Source: Cryptomeria japonica
Lineage: Eukaryota > Streptophyta > Pinopsida > Cupressales > Cupressaceae
Length of the DNA: 64,000 nucleotides
Assembly (NCBI RefSeq): GCF_030272615.1
Contig: NC_081411.1
Coordinates: forward strand, 38,384,140 to 38,448,139
Direction of reading: 5' to 3'
Position numbers and translations under genes: made by a program. Shown piece after piece: positions 47,634-59,534 of the stretch (the first letter of the stretch is position 1; each line of letters opens with the position of its first letter). A model generated the notes under the pieces. That model had not been told where the DNA came from. It made no database searches and saw only the letters and a list, made by a program, of their open reading frames with translations.

Positions 47634-50600
47634 ATGGAAGGCGATAGATCAAAGTTGTCCTGTAGAGTGGCAGGAAGTGGCTTGATTGAAGCAACATGTT
47701 TTCCCATAGCAATTCAATGTACAGATTTGATGATAGAATGCTCAAAAAGATATAATCTAGATGCAAGAGAGATAAGAGCTGCAGATGGATCCTTAATGGC
47801 CAAACTTGATGGAATTTCAATAGCTATTATTCTTCGTTCGCCATATAAGGAAAAGTTCACTCACATCGATAAGCAAAAAGCTTACAAATACTTCAACGAT
47901 AATAGAAGCAAATACCTCAACAATCTGGCTAAAGAATGGATGGTTGCACCACGAGGAGGACAGTCTTAGCTTCCAAAAACACTCCATCATTCTCTTTTCA
48001 TCAAAGGGATTTGTTACTTGATTATCTTACTCCATAGAGTGACAGGAAGTCTTGATTCCACTGAGTTCAAAATGTGGATGTACCTCTTCATAACAGTCAT
48101 CTCTATCGGTAAGAAATTCATTGACTGGGGCCATCTCATCAGCAACTGCATACATGACCAGTTAGTGCACTTCAAAACAAGTCAACGCTTTCATATGATC
48201 TCTTACTTGATATATGCTATTGCTAATTTGAGGTCATGGCTAGGGTTAAGTACTAATGGTGTCCTGAATCAAGAAACTCAAGTTTACCATTATTACAAGC
48301 AATTGCAACTTGAGGAAAGCTTTGTATATTTCAGGCGGGTGAATGATGCTTTCACAATGTGGGCAGTAAGGTTATTACAAGGAGAAATTGCCACCAGAAT
48401 ATCAAAGGAAGTTGCTAAATTGATAAAGAAATATGGAAGTTTCTTCATCCAGTTTCTGAGATTTACCTATCTTCGAGTGGGAGGATTTGAAGGTTATCCA
48501 CACAAGCTACCTAGATATGTTGATGATAAGCTCATTTTAGTTGAGCTTTGTCGGTAATTGGTTTCAGTTCAAAAGAAATGTAGAGATAGAAAGAATAAAG
48601 GGGAAGCCTTTCCTATTTGTCTCAGGCACTATAGATGTGAGTCAAGTTCAAGAGCAGATGAGGCAGAAAAAGCTTTATCTAAGATCAACTTGTATCCATA
48701 CCAGATAAGGTTCCCTTTTGATAGCAAGGATTATGTCAAGAACAGCTTAAAGTTAGGTCCTGGCTATTTTCATTTTCCTAATCTCGAAGACTTTTGGGAA
48801 GATTGTGAAGATGAGTTCAAGGTTAGAAAAAGAGATTGGACAAGGTTAACTTTGAAGCAAATGAAAGATTTCAAGATGGATTGGACCATAGAAGGCATTG
48901 AAGATGATGGATCTGATTTGATTGATCCTATCTATTTTGAGCAGGTCCAGTCCCAGCCACTTCCTAGTTTGAATTGGGCAGATCCAGAAATGAGAGATGT
49001 CAGAGAAAGAACAAGTTTTGTAATCAAGAATTCTGAATCCTGGATTAAGAAGAAGATTACTCAAATGACTGCTACCAGACCAATAAAGGAAACTCCAAGA
49101 AGGAAAGGAAATCAGCTTGAGAGCTCTACGTCACTGTATTCTTCCCATACTCTAGCTAGGGATACTCCTTCTTACCAAAATACTCAAGGAAGTGATGGAG
49201 ATGAAGACCCTCCAAGGAGGAACAATCTTCAGAACACATGTGGTGATGAACCTTGACAAAAGAGAAAGAAATCTAGAGCAAAAGGCATAGAAGAAGATTC
49301 TATTGCAAATCAAGAAAAGGATCAAGTTCTAGTGGAATTCTTGGATGACACGAGATTTGATGATGGAATGCATTCCATATCTCCCTCAGTTCCTATTGAA
49401 TTCCCACGACAAGAAGTACAACAAAATACTTTAGTCATGGATTCATCATTTCCAAGCAATCCAAGTGATCAATTTGAAGAAATTAGAGAGGTGACAGCAA
49501 CAATGGTAGCAAGACAAGAAATCATCCAAGAGTCTACAGAAAATTCTTCTTTCCCATGGTTAGAACAAAGTCTATTGAAGAAGAGGAAGGTAGAAAAGCT
49601 GGTGGTACCTGAATTTAGTAGCACATTTGATCTCTTTGGAAGAGCTGAAAAACTGAAGAAACTCAAAGTATCCTCAAGAATAAAGACTGATCCAAATTCA
49701 AGGAATATGTGCTTAGAGATTTCTCAACCCATATCTGAGAAAGATACAAATGAGGCCACCTCTGCGGACTTTGTTGTGACAAAGATTGATATGGGACCTT
49801 CTTCTCATGAGTCTGATATTCAGAACTTTAATGTGATGGCAGCCAGAATGGTGGAGAGAAGTGAAAAGGATAAGCAATCCAAGGATCAATTGAAACAACA
49901 AGTGCACACTTTGTCTTCTTACTTGAGATCCGTAGTTGATACCTCCACTATGCCACTAATGTAGATCGCCAGCCAATTATATTGACACCAGAAGGAGTAA
50001 TTGAAAGGAATGTTATGGATAATCTTCAAAAATACCAAGCCTATGGAAAGGTAATTGAAGGTTGGGTAGAAAAGGTCAAAACTCTTGCATGTGATTTCCT
50101 AGTCCAAGCAAAATCTATCCATGATGAGGCCTTAATAAAGAAAAATACTATTGAGAAAGACTTGAAGAATGTCAAGAAAGAGGAAACAGCTTGGAAGGAA
50201 ATTGTGAATGATTTCAAACAAATGATAGAAATTGGAATGGACACCCTTGCAACTGAGAAAATTCTGCCTAATAATGAAAAAAATTATCTAGAAATATGGA
50301 TAGAAAGCATTAACTGGAAACTAGTGATCATAGATCAAGTTTCATCAGAGTTAGAAAAGCTCATGCTTTCATGTGATCAAGTGTGTACCAAACTCCAAGG
50401 ACAACTCACTGCTCTTTTCCCAGATGTGACATTGATGGAAGATTTGCAGGTGTTACAGAATAGCTTCCAGAACATGGTAGATCAATAGCTTTTTAATAGG
50501 ACAAACTTCAATGAAAATACCATGGAAAGATTGATTGATATTTACTCTTCCTTGAGAATCTCTATGTCTCAGATACTCAGCATGGTGACAAAACTAAGTG

Positions 50601-50782
50601 GCATTCATAGAAACTTGAAGACATGGAAAATGAGGATAGCCAACATCGTAATTCCCAAAGGAAAATCTGTCACTTCAGCCATCCGACTTTTCAAAATCTT
50701 CAGAGACAAAGGACCTGGACAACATAATGTGCCTACAGAAGCAATAGCCTCATCGACAGCACAAGGAGTTAGCTTAGAATAA
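47634..50782 (+). pseudogene. Long unknown retroelement-associated reading frame (about 1,050 codons, broken)
   Basis: One phase runs from ATG 47,634 to 49,964 with only three stops inside (TAG 47,967, TAA 48,555, TGA 49,254). A frameshift near 49,955 moves it to a second phase that runs to 50,782 with one TAG at 50,486. The first 300 residues are helical and hydrophobic (FKMWMYLFITVISIGKKFID, HDQLVHFKTSQRFHMISYL). Residues 350-520 are charged (RKRDWTRLTLKQMKDFKMDW). Residues 520-780 are low-complexity Ser/Glu-rich. The C-terminal 270 contain likely coiled coil (KDLKNVKKEETAWKEIV). It has no gag knuckle, protease, integrase or RT motif. An LTR-like region follows it, so it may be an extra 3' frame or the sole frame of a non-autonomous element. 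Confidence 0.6.
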
Positions 50783-51427
50783 GTGCAGGGATGCATTTTG
50801 TATAGTCTTCATTTTTGTTGTGTTACTCGCATCATGTTTTTGTCTTTCTTTGTAAATAACTCTCATGATCGAGTTTCCTTTCTCTTATCTCTATTTCTTT
50901 ATTGTAATAAAGGATAAGCTTGGCTCTTTTCATATGAGGTAGTTATCCTAAGTTCTCATTTTAGGTAGTTATTCTAAATAGTTATTTTTCCCCAAGTTGA
51001 GGAAGTTATTTCAAGTAGTTAAGGAAGTTATTTCAAGTAGTTGAGGAAGTTATATAGTAGTTATAAAGGTGGTTAGGGTTGGTACCTCAGGTGGTTATCA
51101 CTTCACCTATATGTACCTCATTATTATTCAATGTGAGGGGGATTCCACTTTTTCACAAGCATTGTATGAGAGAATTGGATAGTATTATTCAAGCAATTAA
51201 GCAATAGAGATCAATTTGGATGTGTGTTCAACTTATTCACATGGGTTATTATCAATGTTCTTATGTTTAATTGATGATTACCTAATGTTTTCCCTTTAAC
51301 ATTGAATGTGAAGAAGATTATTTCAAGTTGTGGTATCTCAAACTTGATTACATGGAATTTATTTTAATCTAGATTCATACCTTGTATGGCATTCAAACTT
51401 TCTTTATTGTTCGTTCTTTAAAATTTT
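50783..51427 (+). repeat. LTR-like region after the unknown frame
   Basis: Starting with TGCAGGGATGC, this AT-rich stretch has three copies of AAGTTATTTCAAGTAGTT-type text at 50,990-51,060, a TATA-like CCTATATGTACC near 51,110 and a GTGAGGGGGATTCC box. The layout resembles a U3/R region. No matching copy was found upstream, so it cannot be shown to be an LTR. Confidence 0.35.
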
Positions 51428-52390
51428 TTGAAAAATCAAAATACCCCCATTATACGAGGGAGCTGCCCCTCTCAAACGCAGAGAATAATTACGATTCTTG
51501 TTTTTTTTTGTGATTCTTCAACTGTTGTGAATGCTTTGTTGCTAGTTATAGGGCAAAATAGAGTTTTTCAAGAAAGTTTCTTAGAGAAACAAATCCGTTT
51601 ACCAACACAAGGTAGTTTCTCAGAATGTGGGTGCTCTGGCTGTGTTGTTTTTCTTTAGATTTGGTGTGGGGTCTTTCCATTATGAGACTCAAATAGATTA
51701 CCTAGGAAGGAATTTTAGCATCTAAGCTATTTAGTTTCTAGACCAAGGTAGGTCATTGATCCTGCACTTTCAGTTAGAGGAGTAGATAAACAAAATAAAA
51801 GTAGAGATATGCTTCGATAATGTGTTTTGGAAAGCTCTTGATGCACGTTTTCAGAATGATGGGTTTGAAAAATTTCATAGGCTTAGTGCTGATAGTGCAA
51901 TTGATTTTCCAGACCGCCTAGAAGAGGACCAGTGAACCCAACTGCCTGGTTACTGGCAAGAGGTCTTGTTTGAGTGAACTGATGATTACTTGCATGTGAA
52001 ACTGTAGGAGGAGGAAACGGTTGATGTTTTGTGTGTCTCTCACATGAGCGTTGGGAATCTAGTAGAGTTGTTTGATGATGAAAATAATGTCATAGTTTTG
52101 TTCCTCATGAGGGTTGTGGTTTATGTTTGGATATTAGAATTTGGTATTGGTGACTCTTTAGATGCTCTGTTACGGGGGAGATCAAGAGTAGGAGACTCTA
52201 TTGAAAGCATGTATTTTGCATCTATTGGAAGTTTTATTTTGTCTGACGTGCTTTGGAGAAGATTAATTCGAAGTGTTTCTGAGAAGTCTCTCGCATAGTT
52301 ACAATCTTCTCAAAGTCTAGTTAGAATGTGAGTTTTGAAATGAAAATGCAGGGATGTTGTTGTGGATGGATGTACCAGTTATCCTTCAAG
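51428..52390 (+). other. 3' interior of the large element
   Basis: The frames at 51,428-51,658 and 52,029-52,298 (89 codons, VELFDDENNVIVLFLMRVVV) have no recognised domain. This segment lies between the unknown frame and the right LTR and is probably original to the large element. Confidence 0.35.
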
Positions 52391-52398
52391 GGGGAGAT
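52387..52398 (+). other. Polypurine tract of the large element
   Basis: CAAGGGGGAGAT directly precedes the right LTR, the usual Copia form. Confidence 0.75.
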
Positions 52399-52672
52399 TT
52401 TTAGGAATATGAAGTCTAACAGTCGCATGATTGTTCATCTTCCTAGAGTCTTCACTTGATAGTTGAATATGATTGTATAAATAGATAAGTATAAGTCATG
52501 TAAACATTAAAAATTGGTTAATAGATGTTATTCCCTGCTTGCAAGTGGATGTAGCCATTTTGATGGTGAACCATGTAAATATTGTATCATGTTATTTGTG
52601 TTTGCCTTAATTTACTTTCTATTGTTTTGTGTTCATTACTATGTGTTTTCTTTGCGCAATTTAAAAACAATA
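52399..52672 (+). repeat. Right LTR of the large element
   Basis: This is collinear with 36,868-37,142, including the TATAAATAG box at 52,476-52,484. Its first bases are TTTTAGG where the left copy has TGTTAGG, and its last bases are ACAATA where the left copy has CTAACA. Confidence 0.85.
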
Positions 52673-52677
52673 GATAG

Positions 52678-55600
52678 AGGTCACAACTTAGGGCATCGCC
52701 AACTTAAAGAGATGATTCTTAAATGAAAGGATTTTTTTTAAGCTTTCTCTATGTTTGACCAGTGAGGGGTCCAAATATTTAAGCTATTTAAAAATGGTGG
52801 TGGAAGGAAATGTTGAGTGATCGGAGCAATAGTAGTGGAGCTACGGTTTCGGGTGTAGAGGTAGACAAGGAGGAGGGTGATGAAGTGGATTATGTGGGGT
52901 GTTTATGTAGCCGTATGCTCCTAATCTGTTTGCCTCTGTCTTTGAATAGGTCTTCTTGGTTTCATTTTACTGGTGTTTTCTGGTAAAGCCTAGTGTTCTT
53001 AGTGATATGTTGCCCCTATAAATCTCATTTTGGCTACGCCTTTTGTGGGTATTGAAATGTTTTCTGGTTTTCCCATTTTGTTTTGTGTCAAGGCAACATT
53101 TTTCCTCACTTCTTCTGTTTTATTCCTTATTTTGGGAAGTGTTTAGTTGGATGGAGAGGGAGATCTTGGAGTGGGTGTCTAGATATTGCTGAAGGCATGA
53201 GGGACTTCTCCTCAGTTCCTTTTGATACTATTTCTACTTTTGGTGCCATTGTGGTTGCAAGGATGTTTGTGTTGGTTGCCAAGGATATGTTTTACGGATC
53301 CTTTATTAGATGGTTTTATGTCTGTCGAGTTGGTTTTCTTTCTAGGAGCTGTATTTTTGGAGCTAATTTTGGCATGGGTATTTCAGATGTGGCATGTGGC
53401 TTTGATGTTGTAGTGGGATATGATTTTGGGTTTGTGGCTATTTTTGTTTCCATAGTTGTTGTGGTTGGATAGATGCTAGTTGCTATGGTGTTGAGGGGAA
53501 GGCTTCGACCATTTTGGTTATGGAAGGGGGAGCATTGTTGACCTCATTTCCTTTCCCTTCATTTTGCCTAGCATGGGTTCTTTTGTCCTGGCTATGGCCA
53601 TCCTTGGAAACCTATCACGTTTGGTGTTGTTTATTTTTCTTTGGAAACTATTGGTTTCTCCTCTCTGACCTCGTGAGCTGGTTTACTCAGGCTATCATCG
53701 TTGATGATTTCTTATAGGTAGGTTCTTGCACTGGTATTGATTATTCTCTAAGAACAAGATCTGTTTATGGTGGGATCTTTATGGTTTTGGCACTGATTGG
53801 AGTGAATGATGCTATTGTCTCTCCTTTGGCTACTTACATTTCCTGTTGTGGTGGTTATGCTGAGTTTCTTGTTGTCTCTTTTTGGCTGTGGTTTTTTCGT
53901 GTTCCCTTTTGTTGTTTGGGGTTTTGGCATTTGGCCTTGAGGTTTATTTCTTCTTGACCAGTATTTATTGTCATTCTTTGGTCGGTGGTAGACATAAGTG
54001 TGTTTTGCATTGTTCTTGCCCATTCTAATCCTATTTAGGTGTAGTGCTTCTAGTGCAACAAATCTTTTGGGTTCCATGTGCTCAAGATGATGGATATGTT
54101 AGATTTTCTATCTTCCAAGACTTGGAGCTACTAGAAGGGGGTTTTCTATTCACTCTTTTAAATCATACTCATTTTTCTCCTATAGAGGTGGAGAGAGTAC
54201 AAGTGCTTGTTATTTAGGTGGAGCTATTTATTATTGAGGTGGAGATAAGTTTTGCATGAGATGATTGCAGGTGTTATATGGGGTTGTGGGAGCCCTTTGC
54301 TTAGTTATCACTCTTTTAATCCTATTGAGGTGAAGGTTTAGAGTGACTCTTAGATTTTCTTTTGTTATTTAAATTATAGAAGAGCTTAAGGAAGGTGATA
54401 TTTCTATGCACTTTTATTGAAGGAACTTAAGAAAGGTGAGGGTTTTATGCACCTTGAGAGAAGATATTAAAGGTTTTAATCTTTGTCAATATTTTTTGTT
54501 TTTGTTTTTAGGACTTAGGATTGTTGTCTCTTTGAGCTAGATGATTTTGGGTCTACATATTTGATGATATAATAAATGTGTTTCTCTTGTCCATTATGAT
54601 GTTGTTCGGTAGTGGATTAGCTATTGTTTGGTTGCTCTTTCCTATAGTAGCATTCCATCAATTGTTTCCCAATCTTGGCAAAATTTGATTGTAAGGGATT
54701 TTCAATCTCCTCAAAACCTATTTTAAACTAATAAAAAGCAATTATAAAAGATAATTAAAAATTATGTTAAGATTTATTATATTATTTTCTCACCATTGGA
54801 AAGCTATGAAAGGGAATCTATTAAAAAAAATGCAAGACTAACATTACAAATTTTGTAGGTAAAAAAGTCCATCAACAACTTTGATATGATAAAATACACA
54901 AGAGAATTAGATTATAATAAAAACTTCTTGTTTATTATGTAGCATAATAGTTTTGTGGAACTTTTATAATAGGAATCAATAAATATGTTTAGGTGGATGG
55001 TGAAATTAATTAAAACAATATAGTACATGTATTTGACATAAAAACTAAAATAAAAATGATCAAGTAACATATAAATTAACAATAATTTAATTTTTAATTT
55101 TATTGTGTAAAAATAAAAAAAATTATTAGATGGATGCTAAAATTAATCTTTATAGTATAGTAGATGTGATCAAAGAAAATTGAATATAAATTATCTCATT
55201 TCTTTTACAAATAGGTCTGTAAGATTCTATTAAATTAAATAGGAATTAAAATACACATATTCACAAGAAAGGTTGGGTGGAGACAACATCACACCCCTAG
55301 AGTCAAACTATAAAAGCCCAAAAAACTTATAACAACACAAAATGAAGTCTCTTAAGTGGTGAGAGAAACACCGATTGATGGAGCTTGAGTATTCAGGTCA
55401 TGTGGTTTACCCTATATATTAGCAAGGTTTGAGGTGATTTTAGGAATAGACAATCCATCATATTCTTTATCTTTGTATGTGTCTTTGTCTTTGTCTTTGT
55501 CTTTAGTGGGCATTGGAGACATTTATAAATTCAATTGGGAAAACCACTTCAAAATATCATGAGATGAAAAACTAGAACCAACATCATTTCATGGCCCTAC

Positions 55601-56320
55601 ATCCCTAGAAGGCCACCTAGAATTTACTTTCCTAGGGGAGATTCAAACTATCATCAAAAAAAATGAGACAAGACACTATGACTACCAAAATAGTGGTGAG
55701 GATCTTGTGAAATGTGGGGCCAAGAGCAATGAGCTAAAAAACTTTGACCTCCCTATCCACCATGAGTAGGAGAATGGTAATGGGAGGTAAAAGGGTCTAG
55801 AAGCACCCCATCAATAGTGCATTATGCATTTCCCAAATGACTAATTATCTCATGAATGTGGGCTTCCTCCAAGGCCACCTTATTATCTTAAAATTGTATA
55901 TAAAATAAAACATTTGAGAAAATGGTAGTTTAAAATAAAGTGAAATATTTGTACCAACCTAAGCATTGAGAATAAACTATAGAATTTCTATCATTTCATA
56001 ATTTAAAAATGGTATCCACCCTAAAAGAAAATCAAATTTAAGTATAGTTGAAGTGGATACAAGACTAGTCTCCTAAAAGAGCCACATGCTAGGAGAAAGG
56101 CTCTACATAGAAGAGCAAAAAAAAGTTATAAATTCAACTCCATAATTGTTGGGCACTATGACAAAACTATAAAAGGTGTTTGAGTGACTTTTGTTCCCTA
56201 TAGAACAAGAGTCAAAGGTCCTCAAAAATAATATTGTTGAGATTAGACCCCACATGTATGCCTTGGAAAATAATATACCAATAAAAGTGGGTAAGCTTAG
56301 GGTCAATAACAACTTACTAG
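52678..56320. other. TG-rich then AT-rich stretch with no recognised gene
   Basis: 52,700-54,600 is rich in T and G with several hydrophobic plus-strand frames (the largest is 53,083-53,472) whose Val/Phe/Gly text reflects base composition and shows no domain. 54,600-56,320 is AT-rich. One stretch reads TAGAGGTGGAG repeatedly near 54,180-54,240. No LTR pair was found. Confidence 0.35.
55481..55504. repeat. (CTTTGT)n microsatellite
   Basis: Three to four consecutive CTTTGT hexamers, GTCTTTGTCTTTGTCTTT. Confidence 0.85.
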
Positions 56321-56536
56321 ATTATCAACTGTTTGAATGGGCATATGGATCCTAGCTAGACTATTGCCAACTTGATCAAAGATTGTTGTGATATGATTAA
56401 AGAGTTGGATGAATTCAAAATCTCTCACATTTTTTGGGAAGGCAATAAAGCGGCAGATTTATTGGTCAATATGGCAGTGGGCTACGTGGCGGAAAAATGG
56501 TGGAGTGTTGATACAATTTCTACTTGCAGTAATTAA
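56321..56536 (+). pseudogene. LINE-type RNase H C-terminal fragment
   Basis: One phase gives IINCLNGHMDPS, a TAG, then TIANLIKDCCDMIKELDEF, KISHIFWEGNKAADLLVN and MAVGY, ending TAA at 56,534-56,536. HIF-EGN-AAD-L is the C-terminal motif of the RNase H domain found at the end of plant LINE polyproteins and in related host-like genes. The reverse transcriptase part is not recognisable upstream. This is the 3' end of a decayed element. Confidence 0.75.
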
Positions 56537-56724
56537 TGAAGAATAATCATGATTTGATTAAGGTGTTGGGGAAATGGTTTCCTTTTGATTTCCCTATTCG
56601 AATATCTAGAAACTTCCCTTGTGCCTGGATTTTCTGTCTTCTTGTGTGGCCCCTATCCTACTTCTATTTGGAGACTTGTCTTGTGTGGCCTATTTCATGC
56701 TTCTGTTTGGTGACCTAGACCATT

Positions 56725-58252
56725 ATGGGTGGGGACAAGAATAGGCAAGAACAACCCACTTTTGATAAATGGAAGAAAATTAAGGTGTGGCAGGAAATTG
56801 AAGATGGGGGAATGGTTCCCTTCTTGGAAAGACTCCATGGTCCTTCTCCTCTTCTCACAAAAATGTTTGTCAATGGGTGGAAGAAAGGGGTTTTGAGGGC
56901 TTATGGTGCTGAATTACAAGTAGATGAAACCCTAGTGGCTATGGTTATGGGTTTTGCTATGAATGGCATAATTTTGTATAGAGACAAAAAAAGGGGAGGA
57001 AGACATGGCAATTTTTTTAATAAAGATAAGGAGCATTTAAGAGTTAATAAAATGGCGGATGGTGGCTACAATAGAAAGGACCTAAGGCTCCCTAGGCAAA
57101 TATGGCCAAATTCATTATGAGGTAAATTATGCTTGATGAAAAATATGCCAGCATCTTTTTTTATCATTTTACCATCTTAAATCACTTTAGGCATGGCAAA
57201 GTTATTTCGGTTCTATTCTATCTGGTTTCTTCTTTGGAGAATAGTCTAGAAAAACTTGTTGAGAATCTGAATAATCCGGTCCTCCATGAAGGGCTTATTA
57301 TGCTCATTATGGAGTACATCAGAGCCCATGAAGTTGTGCCTTCTCTCTTTGAGAAAGGCCAACTCCCTAATACTGATGTTCAAGATGTCTCCGATATGGA
57401 TATGGAGATGGAGGATAGTGGGAGCGCCAAACCTCTTGTTGACCCTGATTACAAGCCAATTGACGAGGGTGAGATGTTGGTCACTCCTGAAACCTATGGC
57501 AGCAAGAACTCCCTAGATGGGCTGCAAGTAAATATAAATCAACTAGTAATATGGTTTCTCAAACTGAGCCCCATTCCAAAAAGAAGAAGTTGGTTGCTAA
57601 AGACCATGGTCCCAAGTCCTTGGACCAGGAAATCAAATTGGACATCCCTCTTCATATCTTGAAGGAGAAGATGGGGACTCTACCTAAAGATGTGGATAGT
57701 GGCTTACAAAAGGAAATTAATCTAATGAATCTGGTGATGGAAGTGACTAGAAGCTAGGAGAACTGGTGGAAGTGGGTGGGGAAGGAGATTGACATCCTCA
57801 AAGATGGGATTAAGGAGATAAGTGATATCTTCATTGATTTGCCTGAACCTAACAAAATGGACAAGCTCATGATCATGACCTAGAAGCTTTCCCATGATGT
57901 GGAGGTTATGAAATGTAATCATGAGAAAAGAATTGAGAAGGTTGACTAGTCTATGGAGGATATCAATAATAACCTTAAGAATCTAGTAGACATAATCAAG
58001 GAGGCCATGAGAAATAGTATGGAGGGGCTAGAAAAGATCAATGCCATGGTGGTGGAGTACAGATCCAATCTTATTGACAGCAATTATCCTAGTGATAGTA
58101 ACAAAAAGAAAGAACTGAATGGTGAAGATTCTGTTGTGGGTGGCAATAAAACTACGAGCCCTAGTTCTAGGACTAGAAGCAAGAGCAGCAATAAGGGTAC
58201 CTCTATGTTCATTGTGGAGGACTTGGAGGAAATCAACAAGGTTACCATCTAG
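56725..58252 (+). pseudogene. Second unknown retroelement-associated frame (helical plus coiled-coil)
   Basis: From ATG 56,725 one phase is open to 57,120 (VWQEIEDGGMVPFLERLHG, VNGWKKGVLRAYGAELQVDE, MGFAMNGIILYRDKK). It then shifts near 57,120 (EKYASIFFYHFTILNHFRHG, HEGLIMLIMEYIRAHEVVPS) and near 57,550 (KDVDSGLQKEINLMNLVMEV, helix-rich, then a basic/Ser tail SRTRSKSSNKG), with TAG stops between. The layout is an N-terminal helical block, an acidic linker and C-terminal helices. It has no RT, integrase or knuckle. The FYHFTILNHFR block resembles the HDQLVHFKTS block of the frame at 47,634. I believe both are plant retroelement frames of unknown role. Confidence 0.5.
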
Positions 58253-58465
58253 AAGAACAAGGAGCTGCTGCACTCACTAAATTGAGTGTTTGTCTGTACT
58301 TTGTTTTGTTGCTCATCATTTCTTTTTGCTTTTGAGCTTGGTGTGGGGTGTTCCCCTATTTTTCTATTTGTTTCTATTTGGTTGGTTGATGACCAGATTC
58401 TGTAAAACTCTTGGTTCTGAATCCATGTAAAACCCATTTATCTTAATAAAAAACAACTTACTAGA
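58253..58465 (+). other. 3' tail after the second unknown frame
   Basis: T-rich text ending TGTAAAACCCATTTATCTTAATAAAAAACAAC, which would suit the 3' untranslated end of a polyadenylated element or gene. No poly-A tract or target duplication is visible. Confidence 0.35.
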
Positions 58466-59534
58466 TATTATGAAATTTTCATTGCTAGAATGAGTGAAGC
58501 AACTATAAGTGTCATCTCAAGTTTGAACTATACACCATTAGAAGATGTGGTAAATGCTAGTAATAACTTTGACATGATTGTAGTTAAAGATAGGAGTATT
58601 AAGAATCTAATGCTAATCCTTCCACTAGAATTTGAAGAGTTTACCTCAATCTCATGATTAACATTTCCATAAGGGTGTCATCTTGATGTTATTATGAGTG
58701 TCTCAATCTTATCAAGATATATGGAATAGAGCACACAATTGATTCTGTGAGAATAGAGTAATGGTAGTTGTAGAGAATAAATCTCAAGGAGTGTGAATGT
58801 TCTTCTTGTGAAAATAACAAGGCTTTAACCCAAGGCAACCTTGCTAGAGGGATCCCTTAATACTATGTGAGGGTAGACTACCAAAGGTTGTGCTAGTTCA
58901 TGGAGGGCTCCTACTTGAAACCATAACTACCTCAACAAAGACAAGGATTAATGAGTTTGTAAACACACCAAATGCTTTTGCAAATTAAAGTTCCATTGAT
59001 ATGCACAACATCTTTCATGGGAAGAATGTTCTAAAAACCAATCCCCTTCTAAGTTGGTTCATTTATCAAAAAGACAAAAGAAATAGAATATTAAGGAAGA
59101 ATCTCCCAAATAAATCAATGTCACAAAAGTATCACATTCCTCAATTTTATGAATGGCATAAATGACCTATTTCTCATAGAGAGTGAGACCTTGACTTTGG
59201 GTAGAAAGAAGCACCATTGTGTTGGCATTGAGTTGCCACTGATGTCCACCGGTATTGTGGGTTATCGATAGAGGGTGTAAACTGATATGAAGAAGATTGT
59301 ACTGGCATAAAGAAGTATGTCCTGAGTTGATAGATGATATCATCAGCATGAGGTCAGATGCTACACATATAGGAGTATGTTGGCACACTTGACAAATAAC
59401 CAATAAGGCATAGACCGATATGAAGACTGGTTGGTTGTTTATGATTAAGAGGAGGAATGTTCATGAATTACAACAACACCAAGTGAGAAGAACATAAAGA
59501 AGTGCATGAAGATATACCGAAAGGCGAGATGATT
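58466..59534. other. No recognised gene
   Basis: AT-rich with no motif or repeat partner. It may belong to the LTR-like block that follows. Confidence 0.35.

Larger units (their letters stand above)
36868..52672 (+). mobile_element. Large Copia-type, apparently non-autonomous LTR element (15.8 kb with nested insertions)
   Basis: Matching LTRs of about 275 bp lie at 36,868-37,142 and 52,399-52,672. The left LTR starts TGTTAG and ends CTAACA. A tRNA-Met-type primer site (TGGTATCAGAGGC) follows it, and a polypurine tract (CAAGGGGGAGAT) precedes the right LTR. The interior holds no readable gag-pol of its own, but carries unknown coding modules, a PPR relic and a long unknown reading frame. A younger Copia element is nested at 38,525-44,126. 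Flanking bases TGTAG and GATAG agree only in part, so the target duplication is damaged or the right edge is off by a few bases. Confidence 0.8.

Noticed and set aside
52673-52677. GATAG as the exact target duplication of the large element
   Set aside because: The left flank is TGTAG, so only the last three bases agree and the edge may be off or mutated.
53083-53472. 129-codon hydrophobic frame in the TG-rich region
   Set aside because: The Val/Phe/Gly text follows from base composition. There are no family motifs, and a second phase is open over the same DNA.
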